DNA of 60,644 nt from Pseudomonadota bacterium (GTDB lineage: Bacteria > Pseudomonadota > Gammaproteobacteria > Burkholderiales > Burkholderiaceae_C), in NCBI GenBank assembly GCA_018241225.1, contig JAFEEG010000045.1:1-60644 (forward strand), read 5' to 3'. Under the pieces are notes generated by a model that did no database searches, had not been told where the DNA came from, and saw only the letters and a list, made by a program, of their open reading frames with translations. Every line of letters begins with the position of its first letter. Positions within the stretch are counted from its first letter, which is position 1. Positions 34,992-43,636 of the stretch are shown here, one piece after another. The translations under genes were made by a program, and so were the position numbers.

Positions 34992-36310
34992 CAGCGCGCG
35001 CTTGTCATTGACTGGAAAATGGGTTCGAACGATGCCGCCCAGTCGCCGCCCAATCCATTCGTACGATAGTTTTGATCGCGCGTTTCCCCATCTTCAGCAA
35101 GCTTGATGCCGGACTTGAGGGCGTCGAGCAACGAATCCATTTGAAGATCGGCACAAATGATGTTGCGGGAGTAGCTCTCCAGCGATTGCTTGTTCGCGAA
35201 CTTGTTCGTCACCACCACGGCACCGCTCGCAGCCAGGTCCAATGGCGGGTAACTGGGATGGGGCGTATACATGAGGCTGACACCGAGATCAATCGTTCCC
35301 ATCAAATCTGCATAGGCTTTCCAATCGAGCCCCTGCGCACGCTTTGGCAAATAGCCTAAGCCGAAGGCGACGTTCGGAATATTGCTGCCCACGAGGTACA
35401 CGTCCCAATGCTCAAGATCCAGGATCCCCTCGTTGACCGCGCGCTCAAGCAGCCTCAGGCCTGTTCCGAAAAGATTGCGAGGGTTATTCGGCCTGGCGTA
35501 GAAGAAGAGTCGTCGCTTTTCACCGGTCGCTCGCTTGCGCTTGTGAAACAGCTCTGAGGGAAAAGCCGGCTCGAACCATTGCCCCCGCGCACGGATGTTT
35601 TCAAGCCCGCTCGCGATCAAGTGGTCATAGAGAAGACGGGTGTTGATGACGAACCTGATGGATCGATTGGAAAGAACCTCTTCACATCGCAAGCGCTCTT
35701 CACCGAATGAGTAGAACATCCGCTCGTCTTCCTGAAGCAGATAGATGATTGACTCGTTGGGAACGCTGGGCAATGCAGCGGCGGTGGTCCACCACGATGT
35801 CGTGATGACAAGCTCATTCGGGTAGAGATCCAGTCCCGCTGGCGCCCCGCTTTTTTTATCGGGCGGGGCATAGGCAAATTGGACCTCGTGGGTCAGGTCC
35901 ACCCCATAGGCCGCAAGGACCTGGTGGACATTCTTGGGCATTGGAGCTTCGGTACGAGTCACAACTCGCAGCGATGCGCCAGTACGGTTTGCCAATTGCG
36001 CGGCAAACAATAGCGCAGTGCCTACTCCGCCAAAGAGGCTGCCGCTTCCGACGCTATCAGTGACAAGGCTGATGCGAAGCGCCGAGGAGGCCGGAATAAC
36101 GTAGACGGGCAATGGCCGGACCGCAGGAAAAGCCCAGTGAGCGTACTCGCCGACGGTTGCGGGCCGATCTGTTTTGAGCGCGGGGTTGGGGCTGTTAAAT
36201 ACCCGGCGTCCCGTGAGCGCATTTCCGACCTTTCGAGCTACCAGCCGGACTGCAGCCGCGGCCCCATTTTCGGCCCAGTAGGCGAGGAACAATCTGCCGC
36301 GGGTGCTCAT
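34991..36310 (-). CDS. WsaF-type rhamnosyltransferase-like glycosyltransferase
   Basis: A 439-residue GT-B enzyme resembling WsaF, the dTDP-L-rhamnose-dependent transferase of Geobacillus S-layer glycan synthesis: RISLVTDSVGSGSLFGGVGTALLFAAQLANRTGASLRVVTR, ITTSWWTTAAALPS, IYLLQEDERMFYSFGEER, FYARPNNPRNLF and GVSLMYTPHPSYPPLDLAASGA. This supports rhamnose as its donor, consistent with the rfb genes in the window. A gap of 219 bases (36311-36529) upstream has no gene. Confidence 0.85.
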   Translation of the reverse strand: MSTRGRLFLAYWAENGAAAAVRLVARKVGNALTGRRVFNSPNPALKTDRPATVGEYAHWAFPAVRPLPVYVIPASSALRISLVTDSVGSGSLFGGVGTALLFAAQLANRTGASLRVVTRTEAPMPKNVHQVLAAYGVDLTHEVQFAYAPPDKKSGAPAGLDLYPNELVITTSWWTTAAALPSVPNESIIYLLQEDERMFYSFGEERLRCEEVLSNRSIRFVINTRLLYDHLIASGLENIRARGQWFEPAFPSELFHKRKRATGEKRRLFFYARPNNPRNLFGTGLRLLERAVNEGILDLEHWDVYLVGSNIPNVAFGLGYLPKRAQGLDWKAYADLMGTIDLGVSLMYTPHPSYPPLDLAASGAVVVTNKFANKQSLESYSRNIICADLQMDSLLDALKSGIKLAEDGETRDQNYRTNGLGGDWAASFEPIFQSMTSAR

Positions 36311-36529
36311 GCTAGATTCCCGCGGATTCGAATGCGCGCACCCGGTAGCTCTGTGATTTGCATGTTATCGCTATCAGTGACTTCAAGTCACGAGATTATC
36401 GGAGCTTTGGTCACCACCTCGGAAGTCTACGCACCAAGCCGGCGGTCACCAGGCATTCTGCAACTTATGGTCCATAGGCGCGTCAATCGAGGCCTTCTGA
36501 ACTCCGCCGAAACAGAGAGCTATCCTCTG

Positions 36530-38737
36530 TCAGATTCGCCCACGCATCCTGGCTACCTGGTGGCGCAACGGCAACAGGCGGCGCCAAAGGCTGCGGGGAA
36601 TTCGCATCATCCTCTCGAATGGCGACGTCGCTCGGAGCACGCTTTCCGTCATCTGCTCCAAGCGAGCGACTCGAGCGAGCAGCAAATTGATATGTTGTTG
36701 CGCGGGTGGCGAAGCCACCTGCTCCAAGTGCGGGATAGAACCGCGAAATGGTGATGCTATACCCAGCGCCAGAACACTCGAGCCAGCCCTCAGCGCCGCC
36801 GGTGCGCTGGTTCGAAGCAAGTCCGAGTACTCCGTATGCATGCGCTCAGCGTCTCTGGGTTTGTGAACCATAGAGTCTGCGCGCCGTCGGTAGTGAAAGA
36901 ACACGTCGGTCGTAACAATGAAGCGAGTCCCCGCCTCACACATTCGCATGTACAACGACCAATCTTCGTAGCAATTCAGATCTTCGTTGTAGGGAAAGGC
37001 ACGCAAAGCATCGGCCCGAAAGACTGCGGTCGCTGTCGAAAAACGATTGTCGAGCAGACCTGCTACCTTGGCCTCCCCAGTGAAAACTGCATAGTCGACA
37101 GCATCCTTACCAGTCCGCATTGCGGGCTCACTACCATCCACAAAATAGGCCGCGGGCGTCACGACCACATTGAAGGTCGGATTGTTTTCAAGCGCAGCCA
37201 CCGCCATGCCGATGAAACAGTGATCTATTAGATCGTCGGCATCGAGCGTCAACAAGTACTTGCCCTCGGCATGGCGCACCCCGGTGTTGCGAACGGCTGC
37301 CAAGCCTATATTGCCTTCGAGGCAGACCATCTTCAATCTCGGACTCTCGACACGCTGCAATGCCTCGATGACACTGCGGCTGTGAGCATCGGTGGATGCA
37401 TCATCCACCACGATGACTTCGATGTTCTGATAGTCAGACTCGAGAATGCTGCTGAGTGTGGCAGGTAAGTGCTTGCCGAGATTGAAATGTGGAACAACGA
37501 CCGAGACCATTGGCTCGGCAACAGCCTGGCTCCACCGCTTGGGGACAGTTTCCACGCTCCACGGCCATGGATCCTGTCGCAACTCGACCGATTGCAGTGG
37601 GCCGCTTTGCGCAAAACTGCGCTCAAGCGCATCGGTCAGGCCGGAGGCAGTTCCGTCGAACTTGAAACAATTGACCCCGTCGATCCAAGGCGAATGCTCA
37701 TCGAATGCAGGATTGACTCCGTTGAGAATCACCCGCGCGCCTAGTAACGACGCCTCATAGGCCGCCAGGCAGAAGGACTCGTAGCCGCTCGGGACAACCA
37801 CGGTGCTGTTTGCAATGACCGCCTCCCGCTCCTGCGCCGAAAGTTTGGGCAGAAACTGAAAACGTGCTCCTTGATCCGGCGGGATCAGATGGCGCACATG
37901 CGATTCGTACGCAGCATCATTGCTGTGGGCGCTCAACTGAAACGAGCCGCCGTAGTCGCTACGCCGTCGAGCAAAGGCGCTCGCGCCCCGCACAAAGAGA
38001 TCGGGACGCTTGACCCGCTGGAGTTTCGACGTGAAGGCGATAGGTTGGTCGGCACGCGCAGGAACGCTGCTTGTCACTGGGTCGCGATGATCCAGCAACA
38101 CCGGCGGCGCATGGCAGCGCAAACGCGGCTCCCACTCCTCGGGTGCAAATCCGTGGATCTTTCGCGCCGATTCGCCCACGCTTGGCAACTGGGCAATGAG
38201 GGTATCGCAGTCGCGAAGGCATTTGCGCTCTAGATCGATCAAGCTCAGATCCTGCCGCGATACAGACCACGCTTCCATATTTAGAAGCACCGTATGCGTC
38301 GAGTGCAGTCGCACTGCAATTTGAGTATCGGCGAGGAATCCCGCAAATAGCCGCTCTTGCAGCGTACAGAAGCCAAGCGCGCCCCAGTCGGGAAACTCGA
38401 GGTAAGCGATCTTGGTGCCCTTGGCTAATGCCTGGAGCGCGCGAAGGACGACCGCCGACCTCCAGTGTTGAGGAGTGTCGGTATATGCCCATTCGGGGGG
38501 ATGACAGCGGCCATCCTCGTGACGACCGGCATCGCTTCGGGTATCTACACAAACCAAGCTGGCGCCAGGAAAATCGACTTGGAAGCGGATCGCATCTACA
38601 ACGACGTCCACCAACACAACCGTGCTACGGCTGCGATCGGACTCATCCATTGCGCGCAGGATGTTGTGAAGAACTCGACCAACTCCGCCAGCGGTATATG
38701 GCGATAGTTCGGTACTTACGAATACGAGAGCGGTCAT
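36530..38737 (-). CDS. Two-domain glycosyltransferase (GT4 then GT2) with helical tail
   Basis: A 735-residue protein. Residues about 1-390 are GT-B family 4 (FVSTELSPYTAGGVGRVLHN, AFTSKLQRVKRPDLF, PSGYESFCLAAYEASLLGARVI). About 410-640 are GT-A family 2 (VSVVVPHFNLGKHLPATLSSI, VVDDASTDAHSRS, LTLDADDLIDHCFIG). A helical tail (INLLLARVARLEQMTESVL) follows. The domain order is the reverse of the double transferase encoded at 25401-27557. Its ATG overlaps the stop of the upstream gene by one base. Confidence 0.87.
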   Translation of the reverse strand: MTALVFVSTELSPYTAGGVGRVLHNILRAMDESDRSRSTVVLVDVVVDAIRFQVDFPGASLVCVDTRSDAGRHEDGRCHPPEWAYTDTPQHWRSAVVLRALQALAKGTKIAYLEFPDWGALGFCTLQERLFAGFLADTQIAVRLHSTHTVLLNMEAWSVSRQDLSLIDLERKCLRDCDTLIAQLPSVGESARKIHGFAPEEWEPRLRCHAPPVLLDHRDPVTSSVPARADQPIAFTSKLQRVKRPDLFVRGASAFARRRSDYGGSFQLSAHSNDAAYESHVRHLIPPDQGARFQFLPKLSAQEREAVIANSTVVVPSGYESFCLAAYEASLLGARVILNGVNPAFDEHSPWIDGVNCFKFDGTASGLTDALERSFAQSGPLQSVELRQDPWPWSVETVPKRWSQAVAEPMVSVVVPHFNLGKHLPATLSSILESDYQNIEVIVVDDASTDAHSRSVIEALQRVESPRLKMVCLEGNIGLAAVRNTGVRHAEGKYLLTLDADDLIDHCFIGMAVAALENNPTFNVVVTPAAYFVDGSEPAMRTGKDAVDYAVFTGEAKVAGLLDNRFSTATAVFRADALRAFPYNEDLNCYEDWSLYMRMCEAGTRFIVTTDVFFHYRRRADSMVHKPRDAERMHTEYSDLLRTSAPAALRAGSSVLALGIASPFRGSIPHLEQVASPPAQQHINLLLARVARLEQMTESVLRATSPFERMMRIPRSLWRRLLPLRHQVARMRGRI

Positions 38738-39882
38738 CAGATTTCCAGAAACTCTCGATAACGTTGCACTGCGACTGCATCACTCGCGCACTGATAGTCT
38801 TGGGCCAATTCGGTCCGCTCACCACGAGACATGGAAAGAACACGATCCACGGCGGCGCGGATTTCAATGATTGAATTCACGTCCGCCACGGACGTGGCCT
38901 GCACGTAGGGATGGGCTTCCAGTGCATCGAGGAACAACGGCCCTCGCAAGCACATCGCTCCCAATGTTTGTGCTTCGATCTGAACCATCGGATGGCAATC
39001 AACCAGAGACACGTTCATCGTGAGCGCGGCACAGCGCATCAGGTGAAAAGTCTGCTCTCGACCGCGAAACGGAATGATCCGAATCTTCTGATTTGCCGGA
39101 TTCGGCAACATCAAGTCAGAACCAAATGCCCATACCTCCGCCACGTTCTCGCTCAACGCGGCAGCCAAAGCGTTGGCCTGAATGTTCTTCCGCCAACCGC
39201 TCCAACCCGGGATTAGCACCTTGTCGGAATGGACATCGATGTCGGGCAAAGGACCAAAATCCGGCAAGCGAGGCGACAAGTTGAACAACATGGGGCGATA
39301 CAGTCGCGCATCGGGAAAGTCAAATCCCGCCTTCATCACGTGCAGTTTTGCAATCTTGCCGTCTCGCGCCAGTTCGAGGCACTGCACGGCGTAGTTGAAC
39401 TCAGCCTCCGAGAACCATTGTGCGGTTGCACCGTGGAGGACGACAAAGAGCTTGTCTCGCCACCCTTTGGCGGACAGCATTTCCACCAAGGTCTTCATGG
39501 TGTCAGACATGCCGTGAATGACGATACGGTCTGGCGCTAGCTCATCAATGTTGCGAACTTGTTGCTGCATTGCCGACGAAGGCGTGTCGCGTTCAGGACC
39601 AATCGCCAACTTTTGACCGGGCATAGAACCGGCGGCAGCCCGGATGCCAACCCAGTGCTGCTGGAAAACATGCAAGATATTCTCGAAGTCTGGATGCCTT
39701 TGGGCGTAAATCGTGTCCTGCGGCGCATTCCAGTGAAAGGGGGGCTCCGTAACATCGCCCTTCTGAGGCCACTCACCGCTTAGCGCCTGGACCTCTCGCA
39801 GAGCACCAAACACCGCGCGACTCAAGCGTGCCCGTTCGAGCGCCACGCCTTCTTTTGCCCCAGGCAAACCATCGTTTCTCAT
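38737..39882 (-). CDS. Probable GT-B glycosyltransferase
   Basis: A 381-residue protein, more diverged than its neighbours. The N-terminal half has ERIVIHG-like Rossmann elements (PDRIVIHGMSDTMKTLVEML) and the C-terminal half EVWAFGSDLMLPNPANQKIRIIPF and SLVDCHPMVQIEAQTLGAMCL, which look like a GT-B donor site with its Glu. It sits between galE (4-base overlap) and the double transferase (1-base overlap), so it is a full operon member. Family assignment is tentative. Confidence 0.65.
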   Translation of the reverse strand: MRNDGLPGAKEGVALERARLSRAVFGALREVQALSGEWPQKGDVTEPPFHWNAPQDTIYAQRHPDFENILHVFQQHWVGIRAAAGSMPGQKLAIGPERDTPSSAMQQQVRNIDELAPDRIVIHGMSDTMKTLVEMLSAKGWRDKLFVVLHGATAQWFSEAEFNYAVQCLELARDGKIAKLHVMKAGFDFPDARLYRPMLFNLSPRLPDFGPLPDIDVHSDKVLIPGWSGWRKNIQANALAAALSENVAEVWAFGSDLMLPNPANQKIRIIPFRGREQTFHLMRCAALTMNVSLVDCHPMVQIEAQTLGAMCLRGPLFLDALEAHPYVQATSVADVNSIIEIRAAVDRVLSMSRGERTELAQDYQCASDAVAVQRYREFLEI

Positions 39883-40880
39883 CTACTACTCGCTGACTGC
39901 TGCCATCGCCAGGCGTCGAGGCACATCTGGTCTACATCGCGCCTAGCGCGCCAACCCAGCGAATCCTCGGCCTTGCGGACATCAGCAAAGCAGGACGCCA
40001 CATCACCGGGCCGCCTCGGTACAAGCTCGAAGGGAACCGGCCTCCCACTGGCGCGCTCAAACGCACGCACCATCTCGCGCACCGAAGTACCCCGACCAGT
40101 TCCAAGATTCACAACGATGCCACGACGTTGACTTTCAAGAAACTTCAACGCCGCAACATGACCTTCGGCCAGATCCATCACATGGACATAGTCCCTCACC
40201 CCAGTTCCATCGTGGGTTGGGTAGTCTTCACCAAACACCTGAAGCCGCGGACGCAAACCCGCCGCGACCTGCGCAACATACGGCATCAGGTTGTTCGGAG
40301 TTCCACGTGGGTTTTCGCCAATCAAGCCACTCTCGTGGGCCCCTACCGGATTGAAATAGCGCAGTCTCGCGACGTGCCAAGAGGGATCTGACTGCTCAAG
40401 ATCGGCCAGCATGTCTTCGACAATCAGTTTGCTTCGGCCATAGGGATTCGTAGCGCCCACAGGAGCTCGCTCAGAGATGGGCATCGTCTTCGCATCACCA
40501 TAGACCGTGGCCGATGACGAGAAAACGAATCGGCGGCATCCGACCCTTGCCATCGCCTTCAGCACGTGCAGCGAGCCCGATACATTGTTATCAAAGTAGT
40601 CCAGCGGGATCCGACCAGACTCCCCCACCGCCTTCAAGCCGGCAAAGTGCATCACCGCTGTGATGCCGCCCCTCGCGAAAACTCGCTCAAGGAATCCCTC
40701 ATCTCGCACATCGCCTTCATGGAATTCAACCACTCGACCGACCAATCGTTCGAGTCGGCCCAACACGCTCCGACTGCTGTTGCAGAAGTTGTCAACGATC
40801 GCGAAGTCCATCCCCACCGCGGCCAGCGCCACACAAGTGTGTGAGCCAATGTAGCCGGCACCCCCAGTCACCAGAATCAT
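39879..40880 (-). CDS. galE: UDP-glucose 4-epimerase (second copy)
   Basis: A 333-residue extended SDR, first gene of the long minus-strand transferase operon. NAD motif TGGAGYIGSH is at residues 5-14, the catalytic YxxxK in NPYGRSKLIVED, with RYFNPVGAHESGLIGE and GTGVRDYVHVMDLAEGH conserved. It is clearly homologous to the first galE but well diverged, so not a recent duplicate. Its place in the operon suggests it provides UDP-galactose, or another 4-epimerised UDP-sugar, for this polysaccharide. Confidence 0.9.
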   Translation of the reverse strand: MILVTGGAGYIGSHTCVALAAVGMDFAIVDNFCNSSRSVLGRLERLVGRVVEFHEGDVRDEGFLERVFARGGITAVMHFAGLKAVGESGRIPLDYFDNNVSGSLHVLKAMARVGCRRFVFSSSATVYGDAKTMPISERAPVGATNPYGRSKLIVEDMLADLEQSDPSWHVARLRYFNPVGAHESGLIGENPRGTPNNLMPYVAQVAAGLRPRLQVFGEDYPTHDGTGVRDYVHVMDLAEGHVAALKFLESQRRGIVVNLGTGRGTSVREMVRAFERASGRPVPFELVPRRPGDVASCFADVRKAEDSLGWRARRDVDQMCLDAWRWQQSASSR

Positions 40881-41232
40881 ATTTTCGAGACTTGCCTGTC
40901 CAATTCATCAACTAGAGAATGTAACCCGGAACCCCTCCGGGGGACCCCCTCAACTCATTCGCCCCCGCCCATATGCGCCCCCCTCCTACGAGGTCGGCGA
41001 CTTTCCCCAGGGTGAAACAGGCGCGAGACGAAGTGGTCCGCCCCTGAGGTGTGCACCGAGCTGTCCAGCTACCCGGGCCTCTGAAAGCTTTGCTGTCTAG
41101 GAGCAAAGCCCCCCACTCCTTTCTCATTCATGCCCAACCGAGTCCTTCAGTACGAAACTGGACATCTGGGGCAAAATGGACGATCCAACCGCTGGTCAAG
41201 ATCTTGATCGAAGCGAATACTCGAGGGACCGA
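40881..41232. other. Gene-free divergent region with C-tracts and two hairpins
   Basis: A 352-base gap between galE and the first plus-strand transferase. It is rich in C-tracts (40931-41000, 41108-41116). It holds a hairpin CCCGGA/TCCGGG (40925-40930, 40936-40941) and a 7-bp hairpin GCTTTGC/GCAAAGC (41087-41093, 41103-41109). Promoters for both directions are expected here but I cannot pick them out with confidence. No coding potential is seen; it marks the left boundary of the AT-rich centre. Confidence 0.6.
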
Positions 41233-42165
41233 ATGGCAAATCTACAGCCGAAACTTACCGTTATCTTGTGCACCCACAATCGACAGGAATTTCTGAAAAA
41301 GTGCTTAGCGAGTTTAGCTACTCAAAGCTGCGCGGCAGAGCACTTTGAGGTACTGATTGTCGACAATGCGAGTAGTGACTCAACCTCTGAGGTTTCGGCG
41401 GATTTTGTAAATCAACACAGCAACTTTCGCTATCACATGGAGCCAAAACTTGGATTGGCTCGGGCCCGCAATGCAGGACTTGAGCGCACCAACGCACCAC
41501 TCGCGGCATTTACGGACGACGATGCCATTCCCGCAAATGATTGGGTGGAGCGCATCTTGGCGCGATTTGATGATTTGCCAGAAAATATTGTGCTGCTGGC
41601 GGGAGAAATCGATCCAATTTGGGAGTCGGCGCGTCCAGATTGGCTCACCGACAGTCTCCTCCGTCCAATGTCTGCACACCTAGGCTGGGACACCATCGCA
41701 AGACCTCTGCGAGGTAATGAATGGGTATGCGAGGTGAACTGTTGCTATCGGACCGAAGTGATAAAGCGTTACGGCGGTTTTCCGGAGGCACTTGGTCGCA
41801 AGGGCGAACTTTTGCTTTCCGGCGAAAACTACGTGAACGATCAAATCTTCGCCGACGGCTATCGCTCGTTTTTCGATCCCGCCATCCGCGTTCGACACTT
41901 CATTCCTGCCGAACGCATCACGAAGACCTGGCTCATGCGTCGCTCATTTTGGCAAGGAATCACCGCATCTGTTTGTGCAAAATACGATCACCAAGAGGGC
42001 AGAAAAGCCGAATACTGGCAAAATGTTCGCCTTCCAGCCAACGCAGAGGATTGGAGATCCATTCTAGATGCATCCAATACTTCCAGGTCCGTCGAGGAAG
42101 GCTGTGAGCTAATTACAAACATCGGATACATGTTGGGCATCCGAAACATGGTAATTGGACGGTAA
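41233..42165 (+). CDS. Family 2 glycosyltransferase
   Basis: A 310-residue GT-A enzyme from the ATG at 41233, preceded by GAGGGA; an ATG at 41176 would add 19 residues without a clear ribosome site. Core motifs are LTVILCTHNRQEFLKKCLASL, EVLIVDNASSDSTSE, GLARARNAGL, and AFTDDDAIP as DXD. It opens a plus-strand operon of four genes (41233-45245). Base composition is noticeably more AT-rich than the flanking operons, suggesting separate acquisition. Confidence 0.88.
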   Translation: MANLQPKLTVILCTHNRQEFLKKCLASLATQSCAAEHFEVLIVDNASSDSTSEVSADFVNQHSNFRYHMEPKLGLARARNAGLERTNAPLAAFTDDDAIPANDWVERILARFDDLPENIVLLAGEIDPIWESARPDWLTDSLLRPMSAHLGWDTIARPLRGNEWVCEVNCCYRTEVIKRYGGFPEALGRKGELLLSGENYVNDQIFADGYRSFFDPAIRVRHFIPAERITKTWLMRRSFWQGITASVCAKYDHQEGRKAEYWQNVRLPANAEDWRSILDASNTSRSVEEGCELITNIGYMLGIRNMVIGR

Positions 42166-42169
42166 CGGA

Positions 42170-43624
42170 ATGGACGAAACGCGAGTGACATTGGTCTTTG
42201 CAACAATCGCAAGACCACACTGTGTTCAGCGACTGGTACGTAGCGTGCGCCAAAGGTACCCGCGGATGAAGATTGCCGTGGGTGACCAAGGATTGCCGCA
42301 GCGTACGCTGAGCCGCTTTTATGAAGAGCACGATGTCAGGGCCATCTTCTTGCCACATGATGCTGGCGTTTCCCGAGCTCGCAATGCTGCGGTGAGTCAG
42401 GTTGATACGGAATTTGTGCTGCTGGCTGATGACGATTTCATCATTGGCCCCGAAACCGATATTTCCATTCCATTGTCAATTCTAGCGGGCGACCGCTCAG
42501 TCGACATCATTGGCGGCCTGCTTTACGACATCTATGGCGAGATCGACTTCACAAAAGGGCACCCTCGCCGATGGGAGCGCATGTTCTTCACGGACACGGA
42601 GAAAGAGCTATTTGTAGCACTGCCGATGGACATGTTTTTTCCGATCGAAAAAAGAGCCGGAGGTCATTCCTATTTCAGATGCGACGCCGTAATGAATTGG
42701 GCCCTGATGCGAACGAAAATTTTCCAACGCGGAGCAACGTGGGACGAGCGATACACATGCAACGGTGAGCACGAAGATTTTTATCTCAATATCAAGCAGA
42801 ACACCGATATTAAAGTTGCATATTGCAGTGACTTTGTCGCTTTCCATCACCACCCCCCTGATTTTCGCTATTTTGACAAGCGCGAACGCCAAGAGGGCTG
42901 GACCCGATTTGGGGAAAAATGGGGCTTTAAACAGTATCAAAATCACCCCTGGGGTCTGCAAAAATTTGCAACTGGGGTTCAGGTGTACCCGGAAGCGAAA
43001 TCTCTAGAGGACTTCTTAGCCCGGTCACCTGCTTACGTTGCGCCCAGAGCATTTTTGGGCGCAAACATCGACCCGGACGGAAGCGTATGCATCCCTAAAC
43101 GTGAAGGACCCCAGAATAAGGTTTCAGTATTCGTATCGAATTCGGGCTCGATTCGATTAATCGAAAATGAAAACGCCACCAGCTCGCCCTCCTACGTTGT
43201 AACGAAATTCTCGCTTCAAGACTTGATCGATGTGCGAAAGATCTCGGTGCATCTATTTGACGAATCTAGATCGCAGACACTTACCAAGGGGCAGCCAATC
43301 AATTTTCAAATGACAGTGCGCAATGAAGGGCCGCCAATTGGAGTTGGAAACGGGCTCCACAAAATTGCAGCCGGAATGCGCATTCGAACCGAATCAGGGG
43401 AGTTACTTCCCTTCGCCGAAAATCATTTAACACCCCTGGTGAACGATTTAAATCGCGATAGCTTTCAATACATCAGCACAACACTAGATCTACCTGTCGG
43501 CAGATATCTTGTGGCAATTGACCTTTGGGTAGACTCACTAGGTTGGCTTCAAAGAGCGGACCGAACAGAGCTTTGGATTGTTGATAATGAATTAACTCAA
43601 GTCACGCCACAAACTGCAGAATGA
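42170..43624 (+). CDS. Family 2 type glycosyltransferase with C-terminal Wzt-like beta-sandwich domain
   Basis: A 484-residue protein from the ATG at 42170, four bases after the previous stop; a TTG at 42155 is possible. Residues about 1-265 are a GT-A domain (VTLVFATIARPHCVQRL, HDAGVSRARNAAV, LLADDDFIIGP, NGEHEDFYLNI). After a linker, residues about 340-475 look like a beta-sandwich: ISVHLFDE, GQPINFQMTVRNEG, AAGMRIRTESGELL, LPVGRYLVAIDLWVD, LQRADRTELWIVD. The pattern resembles the carbohydrate-binding C-terminal domain of Wzt. That relation is a visual judgement. Confidence 0.75.
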   Translation: MDETRVTLVFATIARPHCVQRLVRSVRQRYPRMKIAVGDQGLPQRTLSRFYEEHDVRAIFLPHDAGVSRARNAAVSQVDTEFVLLADDDFIIGPETDISIPLSILAGDRSVDIIGGLLYDIYGEIDFTKGHPRRWERMFFTDTEKELFVALPMDMFFPIEKRAGGHSYFRCDAVMNWALMRTKIFQRGATWDERYTCNGEHEDFYLNIKQNTDIKVAYCSDFVAFHHHPPDFRYFDKRERQEGWTRFGEKWGFKQYQNHPWGLQKFATGVQVYPEAKSLEDFLARSPAYVAPRAFLGANIDPDGSVCIPKREGPQNKVSVFVSNSGSIRLIENENATSSPSYVVTKFSLQDLIDVRKISVHLFDESRSQTLTKGQPINFQMTVRNEGPPIGVGNGLHKIAAGMRIRTESGELLPFAENHLTPLVNDLNRDSFQYISTTLDLPVGRYLVAIDLWVDSLGWLQRADRTELWIVDNELTQVTPQTAE

Positions 43625-43636
43625 TATGGAGGTCAA

